Shown here: positions 10,365 to 19,559 of the stretch, in pieces
Layout of the letters: every line of letters begins with the position of its first letter
Numbering within the stretch: position 1 is the first letter of the stretch
Assembly: GCA_025765615.1 (NCBI GenBank)
Contig: JAIVFJ010000247.1
Coordinates: forward strand, 25,958-89,957
DNA length: 64,000 nucleotides
Direction: 5' to 3'
Origin: Zopfochytrium polystomum
Taxonomy: Eukaryota > Chytridiomycota > Chytridiomycetes > Chytridiales > Chytridiaceae
Notes under the pieces: model-generated
Databases searched by the model: none
Seen by the model: the letters and a program-made list of their open reading frames with translations, nothing else
Told to the model about the DNA's origin: nothing
Program-made: the position numbers and the translations under genes

Positions 10365-10671
10365 ACACGACTCGTCGTAAACATTCCACAGTCCTAAAAC
10401 CGCCACTTCCTTTTCCAACCTGAACCGCGAACTTTCCATCTCGTATCACCTGGTCTCCACGCACACCGCCCCGTCGCAAAACTGCCGACGTCCCCTGCCG
10501 ACAGGCCAATCTTGTACTGCCCCGTCCCTAACGTGTCGCCAACAAGCTGGCTGTCGTGCACAGACAGCCGGGCCTCGGCGTAGGCAGGCATGTATGGGAG
10601 GATCGAGACGGGCGCCGAAGATGACTGTCAGGTGGATGGATGGCGGTGCGGCGGAGACGGCGTCGTCCATG
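10365..10671 (-). pseudogene. SAM-dependent methyltransferase fragment (LCM-like), copy 2
   Basis: The minus strand shows three blocks of the methyltransferase better preserved at 17.3-18.4 kb. They are DDAVSAAPPSIHLTVIFGAR (compare DDAVSAAPESIRQAVILGAG), then after an internal deletion SQLVGDTLGTGQYKIGLSAG, then in another frame SSRFRLEKEVAVLGLWNVY. The SAM-binding AGLDSR loop is damaged and the middle of the protein is gone. It lies immediately upstream of, and head to tail with, the decayed WW-repeat gene. Confidence 0.6.
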
Positions 10672-10829
10672 ATTGCGGTGCCGCAGGACGGTCATGTTGG
10701 CTTCGGGCATGGTTTAAAGGCCGAGGATATCTGTGGGAGCAACGCCGTTGCTACGGTCGGACAAAGGAGCCAGTGGGCCGTGGTCAGGAAGACAACACAA
10801 GATGGCAAACGACTCCGTCGCCGCCCCCT

Positions 10830-11060
10830 GGGTGTAGGTTCTGGACTTTGAAATGGCGAAGAGAGCGTGTGCTTGCAGCGCGGGCAGCCGACACAGGGTG
10901 GCGAAACGGAAGCGTGATTGCGAGTCAGGAAGGTGAAGACAGATCTCGGTGAAGGCGGAATGGGCAGAGACGATCCGCGGGAGAATTGGAGGCTGCGCAG
11001 TAATAGGGGGCGTGGGGGCGAGTCCCGTGTGCAGTAGCAGCCTTTTCCAGAAGCGCCGAA
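10830..11060 (-). pseudogene. WW-repeat family N-terminal fragment, copy 2
   Basis: The minus strand reads FTEICLHLPDSQSRFRFATL followed by CRLPALQAHALFAI. It parallels the N-terminal domain of the 9.6-10.3 kb copy (IFDHLPDPRSQFLFATLC). No WW units follow in frame and the flanks are unrelated low-complexity sequence, so this is a stub. Confidence 0.5.
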
Positions 11061-11109
11061 CGGGTTGGTCGGGCGTGCGGATCGGAGCGACTCGTGGGCG
11101 TGCGTCGGC

Positions 11110-11274
11110 GGTGGCGGTCGCTCGTGTTGGTTGGATGGCGCGCTGTGCACTGGGGCCAGATGGGACGAGGTGGCGCTTCCGCGGATCAAGATGAAGAAGG
11201 AGGATGCGATTGGAGGACCGTGGAGAATGGAGCTGGTAACAAAGGACAGCGGTGGCGGCGTCGTGTACGAGTAG
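11110..11274 (+). pseudogene. Methyltransferase C-terminal fragment, copy 3
   Basis: The end of this + strand stretch (GGPWRMELVTKDSGGGVVYE, stop) aligns at DNA level with the end of the 17.3-18.4 kb methyltransferase (APWRMEVLTKGITAGVVGE). Only the last 50 or so codons are recognisable. Confidence 0.45.
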
Positions 11275-12009
11275 ACATTGCGTCGGAAGCGCCGGTTCTC
11301 GCGCGACTGTCTCCGCCCTCCTGTTGATAACTCTCGTTTGTGCTTTACGTGGTTGAGTGAGAAAAAAAAAAAGAAAAAAGAAAGCGCGTCTTTTGCTGTG
11401 GTCCGGTCTTGTCTGCCAACGCCAGCGCCGCGACAGCCTCCGGTGCCGTCCCCGTCGAGACCCACCCCGCGTCGACCGCCGCACCAAGGGGCCGGCGACG
11501 GTCAGCATAAGACGAGCGGTCACCGCTTTGGCCATCTCGACGTGCAGTGCTTGTGTGCTGCAGCTGCTGTTAAAGTTCTTCGCCATGCAGTCGCGGTCGG
11601 CAGACTGCGGCATCGCGGGCTCCATTGAGCCGCCAAGCGGCAGGACATGGATCGACGAACGACACCTGGACGCGGCCCGACGGGGTGCGCTTTCGCGGCC
11701 GACGCTGCGAGAAGGGGTCGCAGCTTCTAAAGCAGCACGGCGGGCGCGAGGATGCCGGCGGCCGCGGCCGTGCCAGAAACGTCTGCGGCGTCCACGTCCA
11801 CCGCGGCGGCCGGCGGAACACCCGTTGCTGATGGAGCGCAGCAGCTGGTTGTTTGTTGTCGAGTCCAAGCGAGGAGGGTGGCAATGTCGGCTGCCGAAGG
11901 TCCGGCCGCCGTCGCATCCTGCCTCTGTGCCCAGGCGGTCGAAGGCAAAGCCCCCTTTCGTTCCCCTTTGAAACACGTCCCCCCCCGAACTCAGAATAAG
12001 CCGTGAAGT
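11275..12009. other. GC-rich decayed sequence, no gene resolved
   Basis: Long open frames on both strands here are arginine- and serine-rich and look like by-products of GC-rich codons. A minus-strand stretch near 11,590-11,480 (ALHVEMAKAV...TVAGPLV) is weakly reminiscent of a short-chain dehydrogenase. That would fit the dehydrogenase relic beyond the Copia element, but I cannot join them. Confidence 0.3.
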
Positions 12010-12285
12010 TGTTGGAATTTGGGGCAGACAGAATTTTGGGAGGATTTGTCTGCAGTATGGCACTTGCACTTGGTAAAGTGCAAAGTGGCCCAAGCATCCT
12101 CAAAATTTGGGGAAGTGTCTTTCCTCCTGGGCAGTATAAAAGGCAGTAGGGTGTGAGAGGAAAACAGCAGTGAAGAAGAAGAACCTCATTGAATAAAAGC
12201 CCCTCTACCCTAAAATCTGTCTCCAGTCCTTCACAATCCTTGTACACAGTCACCCCACTACACTGCTAGTGGGTACGAATTCCCA
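12010..12285 (+). repeat. Copia 5' LTR
   Basis: It runs from TGTTGGAATT to ...GAATTCCCA, giving an imperfect inverted end (TGTTGGAATT/AATTCCCA). A TATA box (TATAAAA) lies at 12,135-12,141 and a possible polyadenylation signal (AATAAA) near 12,193. All three LTR copies in the window continue with TTA after CCCA, so the true end could instead be CCCATTA (12,288). The last 147 bp match the 3' LTR almost perfectly. Confidence 0.85.
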
Positions 12286-12288
12286 TTA

Positions 12289-12300
12289 GGTTATGAGCCC
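12289..12300 (+). promoter_or_regulatory. Primer binding site for an initiator-tRNA fragment
   Basis: GGTTATGAGCCC is complementary to GGGCUCAUAACC, the anticodon stem-loop of eukaryotic initiator tRNA-Met (as in yeast). It does not match the tRNA 3' end. This is the half-tRNA priming mode known for Drosophila copia and yeast Ty5. The complement of the CAU anticodon supplies an ATG at 12,293-12,295, which is also the gag start codon. Confidence 0.8.
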
Positions 12301-15300
12301 AAGCTCCCAGGGTGACGACGACGAATTCTTTGACGTACAAGAAGGCCTTGACTTCGCCAACCCCCTTAACTTTGCAAGACTACATCGTCCACGACCGGCT
12401 TCAGCTACCCCAAGGCCATCAAGACCGTCATCTCCGTTCTCGGGTACCGTATCACATACAAGATCCCCACGATCCCGATCCCCTACTCCGGAAGTACCTC
12501 CTCGACAACAAGAACCTCCTCCCATCCCCCCTCGACCCCGACCATCTCCTCGAGCATCCTCTGCCCCACCAACAGCAACTCCACCATCGACGGACATGTC
12601 AAGGGCACCTTCCCCTATACGATCAGGACCAATCGTTAACATCTCCACATCTTCCGATGAATTCAAAAATTTTCCTGTTTTTGGCGGTGCAAACGTCCGA
12701 CAGTGGAAAACAAGGATGCTGTTTCTTCTTGCCTCGAAGGGCCTCAAAGACTATGTCACAATGGATCAAGGCGTAGCAATGACAGATGACAAACGAAAAT
12801 TGGACAGCCAGGCAGCATCATATATCTTGGACAAGATCCATCCAGACCTGTTTGCAGCATGCGGATCAGCTACAACGGCATATGAAATGTGGAAAGCCCT
12901 GAATGACACTTACGACAAAGTTCAGGCAGCAACAGCGTATGAGATCCAACGACGACTTTTCACCACGATTTACAAGCCTGGAACAAATATGCACACTCAC
13001 ATCCAGAGACTTTCCCTGGCATTTTATCAGCTGGAAGCTGCGGGCATGAAGTTTGAAGCGGCTTTGCAAGTGGGATTCTACCTAAATTCAGTCCCGATTG
13101 ACGATCCAGTATGGTGCAGTTTTCGCAACACCATGACGATAAATCGCAATCTCGTCACTGTGCCGCTCACAGTTGAATTTGTGAAGCGGCAAATGTTGGA
13201 AGCAGCGGCCCGAGAGTCTCCAGCGTTTGTAGGGGCCGCTGATCGAGGGAAAACTATCATGCCGACGCCATCGTCCTCCAGCTCAGCATTGATGGCGACA
13301 TCCTCTCGCTTCACTGGCAACTGCTTCAACTGTGGGAAGCAGGGCCATAAATCTGTGGAATGTCGATCGGCACGGCAGAACAACCCCCACAATAGCAATC
13401 GAGGACGACAGGACGGAAATGGGCGTTACAGAGGCAGCAGGAAACAGAAGGGATGGGACAGCAGTCAGGAAACAGACAAATTTTTGGACAAATTTGGAAA
13501 CGGTGCAGCACACTTGGCATTAATGTCCTGGGAGACAAATGGGAAAATGGCACAGGATTATACAATGATACTGGACTCCGGCGCCACATGCCATTACGTA
13601 CGTGAGCGGGCATGCTTCCCAAAGGAGTATTTTCCGTTGACAGCAAATCGGCCCAGTGTCTCTCTTGCCGATGGATCTGTGCACCAGGCAATCGGGATGG
13701 GCATGATCTACTTCTGGGCAGAGCCGCCCCTAGGACGACGAGCGCACAGGAAACGGCTCATTAAGACCATTGCTTTACACATCCTGACCTTCCACTACAA
13801 CCTTCTTTCAGTACAGCAGTTAACGAATGAAGGCGCAGTAGTGATATTTGGACAGAATACAAGGATCATTTTCCCATGGTGCAGATACACGATTCCAGTG
13901 CATGAGGATGCAGACCTACCGTACGTTTACCCAATTACTTTGTCGGGGGAGTCGGTGGCACTTGCAACAGTTTCTTCGGCGGTGCTACACAGGCGGCTCA
14001 GACACCCAGGTGCCCCTTCCCAGCTTTCTGTTCAGATGAGGAAGGGTGTCACTGGTGTGCCACAGATTGACACAGAAGAGGAGACAGAATGTCGTGTCTG
14101 CGCACAATCTAAATCGACATGACAACCACATTCGGAGACAAGCAGGGTTGTCCCTGATGGAAAAATGATTTTACACGTCAATCTGGCTGGCCTGCTCCCA
14201 CGGACAAGCACTGGAGACAAATATGCACTGGTTGTCAGAATCGAACCTGGGTCAGCATTGGCAGCCATCCCAATAAGGCTAAAAAGTGATGCAGCTACAG
14301 AAGTTCTCCTTTTCATCACCAAAATTGAAAGAGAGACAAACAAGAAAGTCTTGGCAATTCGTTTGGATGGGGGAGGAGAATTTATCTCGAACGAATCCTG
14401 CAGCAATTGACTGCGTTGGGTATCCGACACGAGCGCACAGTGCCAAGAAATCCAGATTCCAACAGTCATGCAGAACGCGCCGTCAGGACATTGAAAGACA
14501 AAACACGCTCTTTGCTGCTTGGTGCAAATCTACCGATCCAATGGTGGGGAGAGGCCATGCGGACGGCAGCTTTCCTGCACAACCGGATTCTGCAAGCAGA
14601 CAGCAGAACTCCTTACGAGGTATTATATGGAAGGAAACCCAATTCGGCAAATCTCCGGGCATACGGGTGCAAGGTTTATGCCCATATTGAAAAGGAAGAC
14701 AGAAAAAGTGTCTTCGGGCTGCGCGCATGGCGCGGTGTCTTGATCGGCTATGAGGGCGACGCTGGCCAGATTTATCGGGTTCTCCACCTCAGCGATAATG
14801 TGATAAGGAGAGTAAGGAGTGCAAGATTCTTTGAAGATTCCTTCCCCTTTGAGGAAGGAACGTACAATATGCCCACATTGATCGATTCGGACCCCTTTGA
14901 TTCTGATAATGAATCAGATACGGATCCTGCGCCCCCACGTGCCTTACCAGTGCTGCCGGCCTCCTCGGAGCCGGAAGCACACACACGACAAGCCACAAGA
15001 AGATCAACTGCAACACCAATCACAGTTTGGACCTTACCATTCTGAAGTCCACCAAGACAATGTAATCAGTGAACGACAATCTACCCGATCGGGAAAGGCT
15101 TTCATCTCTGTGCCGATTGAACTGCAGGTGCCACCCCAGTCTTACAAGGAGGCACTCTCCCAGCCCGATGCGGAAGAATGGAAAAAGGCAATTGCTTCAG
15201 AGCTCGAGTCCATGAAAACAAATGGTGTATGGATCTTGAAGAAGCGACCCAAGGACAAAAAGACCCTCACGGCAAAGTGGGTATTTGATCTTATCTCATT

Positions 15301-16068
15301 GGGAAGTGAGATCCGGCGCGTGCGGCAGTTGGCCACTCCCATGGATCGGAACTTGACACCGCAGGCGATGTCGATTCAGCCGACCTCAACACCCCAGCAG
15401 ATGGCGAATTCTACCGACATTTGGTGGGATCAATAAATTGGCTTGCGACCATGACAAGGCCAGACTTATCTTTCTCTGTCAGTGTTCTTTCGCGATTCAT
15501 GTCAGAACCTCGACGCCATCACCTCATCGCAGCAGAACAAGTGGCACAGGATGTCGCCACCACAGCAGAGTCTGGCATCTTTTACCCCCAGGACTCTAAC
15601 CTCGGACTCATTGGGTACTCGGACTCCGATTGGGGGTCTGACACAGACTCGTGACAGTCAACCACAGGCTACATTTTTACGCTCAGTGGGTCAGTCATCA
15701 GTTGGAAATTGAAGCTTCAACCCACCATGGCGACATCAACAATGGAAGCAGAGTACATGGCATTGTACTTCGCAGTGCAGGAAGCAGTTTGGCTTTGCGG
15801 ATTGCTTGGACGGTTTGGGCTCCCACAGCAGGGGCCAACAGTGATATATTGCGACAACACAAGCGCGATCGCCATTGCAAAAAACCCCGAGGCACATGAG
15901 CGATCCAAGCACATAGAGATTAAGTACCATTTTATTCGCGAACGCGTCGCGAACAAGGAAGTGGAAGTACAACACGTCAGCACCACGCAGATGGTGGCTG
16001 ATCCACTCACAAAAGGAGTGAACGGGCCTCCGATGACGGAATTCAAGAAACTTATCCGGATAGTTTAG
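12293..16068 (+). pseudogene. Copia Gag-Pol polyprotein, broken
   Basis: Gag: FPVFGGANVRQWKTRM, then a UBN2-type region and a CCHC zinc knuckle CFNCGKQGHKSVEC (about 13,320). Protease: ILDSGATCHY (about 13,567). Integrase zinc finger: HRRLRH...CRVC, just before the TGA at 14,120. The first catalytic Asp of integrase appears replaced by Asn (LHVNLAGLL); the Glu survives in NSHAERAVRTL. The next ORF (14,407-15,045) carries the integrase C-terminus. RT starts normally (YKEALSQPDAEEWKKAI, LTAKWVF), then jumps to RRVRQLATPMD. The palm with the YVDD motif is deleted. RNase H follows with YSDSDWG, STMEAEYMAL, CDNTSAIA and SKHIEIKYHFIRER, ending at 16,068. Confidence 0.9.
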
Positions 16069-16116
16069 ACACGTGTTCCGGCCTATGCTTGTCAAAGTTA
16101 TTTTTTGTTTTCTTTG

Positions 16117-16263
16117 AAAGGCAGTAGGGTGTGAGAGGGAAACAGCAGTGAAGAAGAAGAACCTCATTGAATAAAAGCCCCTCTACCCTAAAATCTGTCT
16201 CCAGTCCTTCACAATCCTTGTACGCGGCCACCCTGCTACACTGCTAGTGGGTACGAATTCCCA
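16117..16263 (+). repeat. Copia 3' LTR, truncated
   Basis: The sequence starts at AAAGGCAGTAGGG, equivalent to position 12,139 of the 5' LTR, and matches it to the end with few differences. The first 129 bp of U3, including most of the TATA region, is replaced by T-rich sequence. No clear polypurine tract remains. Confidence 0.85.
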
Positions 16264-16680
16264 TTATCCACGGCCGCAGCGTTTCCTCGTCCATCATTGC
16301 TCCCACCTCCGCGTCGGCGCGGACGCGCCTCCCAGGCTTCCACGCTCCCTTCGCGCGCCGCGTTTCGCTTTGCAGCAATGTGCACCACGACGTCCAGCCT
16401 CGCCATCCTCGCTGCCCACACTTCCGCGATCTCGACCACGGTCGCTAGATCCGCGATGTCGACTTTGTGCACTTCTGGTCCCACCATGAATCCGCGTTCA
16501 TCTCCTTGCGCAGCTCGACGAGAAGCAGACGGGGCAGCGTGCTGCGACGTGGACGGTCGCGCCCATGCGCAGCAGCCGCAGCACGACGCGTCGCGCGAGT
16601 GCCCCCGGTTCGCCGGTGGCGGTCACCAAGGCGACGGTGCCACGGAGGTCTACCGTTTTGGTGCGCATTTTGGCGTTCAA
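16264..16680 (-). pseudogene. Short-chain dehydrogenase/reductase fragment, N-terminal half
   Basis: The minus-strand protein begins MRTKTVDLRGTVALVTATGE and continues VVLRLLRMGATVHVAAR, a Rossmann-fold start. After frame changes it reads LPRLLLVELRKEMNADSWW and then VHKVDIADLATVVEIAEVW and RLDVVVHIAA, the usual D-loop and NxAG-like region. At least two frameshifts occur within 250 bp. The classical TGxxxGxG loop is degenerate and the catalytic YxxxK half is absent. The relic stops exactly at the Copia 3' LTR, so the rest was probably lost with the rearrangement there. Confidence 0.6.
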
Positions 16681-16759
16681 GTTGGCACACTGGCGGCAGG
16701 TTGGGACGCAGCTGGGCTTGGGCGACTGGTTGCGTGAGGGTCGGCGGTTTCCGGGCTCG

Positions 16760-17172
16760 TCAGCGCTGCTGCTTTCGAGCTCGCTCCCAGAGTTCAGCGA
16801 GCCCGTCGACGCTGAAATCCAACAACGGTTCAGCCATGGACCTTGTCCAATTCATTTTCCGATTTATCATCGTTCGATTCAACATCGTCAATATTTCATC
16901 GTCCAAAAAATTCCTGTAGAGCGCTGGTGTATCCATCTACAACCGAGACGACCCAATGGGTCTGTCGACGGTCCTTTTCCCGCACATGTGACAAAAATGC
17001 AGTGCCGACGCAATCCACAGCCGCCGTTCGAGCCAGTCATCATCCTTCTTGACACACTTGAACTGCATCGCAATGAGGTTTCTTTCCGCGACCATCAGGC
17101 AGGCTGCAAGCTTGATCGGATCTTGCGTGACTGCGAACGGCAGCTTTTTCAAGGCTGGTCGATCTCGTATCT
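16760..17172 (-). pseudogene. Hypothetical Cys-containing protein, interrupted by a stop
   Basis: An exon opening after a CACACAG acceptor (17,173) reads RPALKKLPFAVTQDPIKLAA and ERNLIAMQFKCVKK. Then come WLERRLWIASALHFCHMCGK and DRPIGSSRL. An in-frame TAG (16,937-16,939) follows. The same frame continues with MDTPALYRNFLDDEILTML to a stop at 16,760. CHMCGK suggests half of a metal site, but the partner cysteines are not obvious. Upstream exons are not resolved. I do not recognise the family. Confidence 0.4.
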
Positions 17173-17345
17173 CTGTGTGTTAGTAATTTTTTGAGGCTGG
17201 CCGACAAAACGCGGTGAACCATGCATGGTTCAAAGCTTAACGCGACAAGTGCCACTCGTGTGTCTCGTAAAAGTCTGTCCCGAGTGACGGCCGCAAAGAA
17301 AATAAATCCCCTCCCCGCCCAGCTGCCTCGACTCCACTCACCGTT

Positions 17346-18439
17346 ATGCAGTCTCGAAGCAGCAGCAGCAGCGAAGACGCAGCTGGGCAAGAGTTCCACC
17401 ATCAGACCGGATTGACGCTTCACGAAGAACCCTCGGGATCATCGAAAGACCCCGTCGGTAAGTGAGTGCAGCGCGTAGTTTGATGGATTCGAGTGTGAAC
17501 TCACGCATTCTGCTTCGTCCCCCGCTCCGCCCACCTGCCTCTAGCCGCCCTGACCGCACTCGTCCCCGATCTCGGAATCACCGGCGTCACCGTCTCCGAC
17601 TACACCTGCATGGTGGTGGCCCGCCTCCGCGCGGACGAGGCGACGCGGCAGGACCGCATCCTCAACGACACCTTTGCTCGGCCCCTTCTCGGTAGCAACG
17701 GGATGGCCCTCACCGATCTCCTGGGCATCCACACCCGACCAGAGGGCAACACGCTCGTCCTGCGACACCGCCTCTTTGACGACGCTGTTTCCGCCGCTCC
17801 AGAGTCGATCCGACAGGCTGTCATCCTCGGCGCGGGACTCGATTCGCGTGCGTTCCGTCTCCAGCGACTCGCTGGCTGCCGCGTGCTGTTCGAGGTCGAA
17901 GGCAACGCAGCCATCGCGGCACTCAAGACCCAGCGCCTGGCCGATCTCGGCGCGGTGCCCCTCTGCGCCCAGCGCCACGCCGTGGTCGCCGACGTGGCAG
18001 GAGACGACTGGCCCCGCGAGATCGCCCGGCTCGGCTTTGACGCCACCGCGACGACCCTCTGGGTGGTGGAGGGCCTTCTTCCGTAGGCCCGCTTGCTGCA
18101 GCGCATCGACTGGCTGTCGGCGCCCGGCAGCCAGCTTGTGGGGGACACCTGGGGGACGGGGCAGTGCAAGTTTGACCTGTCGGCCGACGGAGCCGGGGGC
18201 GACGGCGTGAAGATTAAGTGTTCCAGCACGGTGGATCAGGGGCGAAAGGGGCTCCGTGGGTTGGTTGGGTGGCGCGGGGAGGCGCTGTTTGTACGCGACG
18301 CAGAGGCAGTGTGCTCAGGGACCAGGTGGAGGAAATGGCGCGCCCACGGTTCATGTTGGAAAAAGCGGCGGCGTTCTTAGCACCGTGGAGGATGGAGGTG
18401 CTTACGAAGGGTATCACTGCTGGAGTCGTGGGTGAGTAG
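17346..18439 (+). pseudogene. SAM-dependent methyltransferase, leucine carboxyl methyltransferase-like, broken by a stop
   Basis: Exon 1 (17,346-17,457) starts ATG and encodes a Ser-rich leader. A GTAAGT...CTCTAG intron (17,458-17,544) joins in phase to the enzyme. Features fit the LCM/PPM1-type O-methyltransferases best known from actinobacteria: ARLRADEATRQD, FDDAVSAAPESIRQAVILGA, the SAM loop GAGLDSRAFRL, FEVEGNAAIAALK and WVVEGLLP. There, where the family continues to a YL.P segment, a TAG stop intervenes (18,084-18,086). The frame then continues with LLQRIDWLSAPGSQLVGDTW, and the last part (PRFMLEKAAAFLAPWRMEV) is in another frame. It is the best of three copies in the window. The substrate is unknown. 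Confidence 0.7.
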
Positions 18440-19528
18440 ATATTTGCTGGCGAGAATGAAGGGGGGAAAAAAAATATTCTGCAACGTTCAGTTGATGGGT
18501 TCTTTAAAATTTCTTCTCTTCCTGGCCGCTTCGTCTGAAGCTCCCAGCGGTGTTTGTGATAAGCGCTTGGTGATACAACCTCCGTGGTGCTTAGTGAGGT
18601 CAACGTTCGCGTTCCAGTGCTTGCTATTTCGACGAGTAAGCGCGTCGTTCGGATCTAACTAAGTTTTCGCTGGAGGGCGGGGAGTTTCTTCCGTCCACCG
18701 CTGTCTTTCCCTCCTGGAGTATGGTGGTCCCAATCTTTTGATTTTGGCTGAGGCACGGCGGTGTGTTCCCGAGAGATCCAAGAGAGAGCGCAGTAGCCGA
18801 CTTGCACGGGGATGGATGTCCATATAGAAGCGTGCCACGGCCCCGCCCCCAACCGAAGATTCCTCTCCTCTCGTGCTCGCCCTCCCCTTCACAAGCCCCG
18901 CAGCAAACCGCAGTCGAATCTCGCTTGGGCCACGTCCATTCAATCACGATGCAGGCTCGAAGCAAAGACAAATAAGTAAATCTCCGACGCTTATTGTGCA
19001 GCTTGTTGCGGGGGCGGACTCGCCGTTTCCAAAGCCTTGTGATATTTTTCGTCCAGCTGCAATCTCTCCTCCGTAGTGAAGTCGCACACCCGCGCACGAG
19101 CTAGACTGCCGTGAGGGCAGCACTAGTGCAGTAGTAGTAAACGTTGAGTTGGCATTGTGGTTAGATTGTGGTTAGATTGCGGTTAATCGCGGGTCGTGTG
19201 GTTTGTTCTTTTTTTTTTTTTTTTTTTTCCTTTTTCTTTTGGACACAAGAGGACAGGTCGGGCGGCGAAGTACCCCCGAACACGCACGCACACAGACACA
19301 CCCATCACCATCATCGGACCGGCCTCCCAATGACGCCGCACCCGTACGTTCGCTCGCCCCCTTCCTTCCTCCTACAGCGAACAGCAGACGCAGCAGCAGT
19401 AACTTCACTCTTCTTCCTCCCCCGACCTCGTCCTGGTTGTTCACACAACAACAACAACGGGCTGGAACCTTCCCCCTTGTTTCCCTAGTACGCTTCGCCA
19501 CTGACCACCGTTCTCCACCTCGATCTGC
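18440..19528. other. Intergenic region, no gene resolved
   Basis: Several open frames overlap on both strands, but none has a recognisable domain. The right half has pyrimidine-rich runs and a T22 tract (19,209-19,229) upstream of the F-box gene and probably includes its promoter or 5' leader. Confidence 0.4.
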
Positions 19529-19559
19529 TTGATTTCGACTCGCTTGAACCCGAACCTCG

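Larger units (their letters stand above)
12010..16263 (+). mobile_element. Ty1/Copia LTR retrotransposon, defective
   Basis: Order is 5' LTR, primer site, gag, protease, integrase, reverse transcriptase remnant, RNase H and partial 3' LTR. The integrase-before-RT order and the GAG_pre-integrase block identify Copia (Pseudoviridae type). Defects are a TGA stop at 14,120-14,122, a frame change near 14,405, an in-frame deletion of the RT catalytic core near 15,290, a stop near 15,652 and loss of the first 129 bp of U3 from the 3' LTR. The flanks of the two LTRs (GAAGT and TTATC) show no duplication, so one end was probably rearranged after insertion. Confidence 0.9.

Noticed and set aside
10692..12093. 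459- and 257-residue minus-strand open frames
   Set aside because: They are Arg/Ser-rich, run across unrelated decayed genes and the Copia LTR, and the real family similarities inside them change frame. Treated as by-products of GC-rich sequence.
12010..16263. Copia insertion with target duplication inside the dehydrogenase gene
   Set aside because: The dehydrogenase relic ends at the 3' LTR, but the 5' flank neither continues it convincingly nor shares a 5-bp duplication, so simple insertion is not supported.
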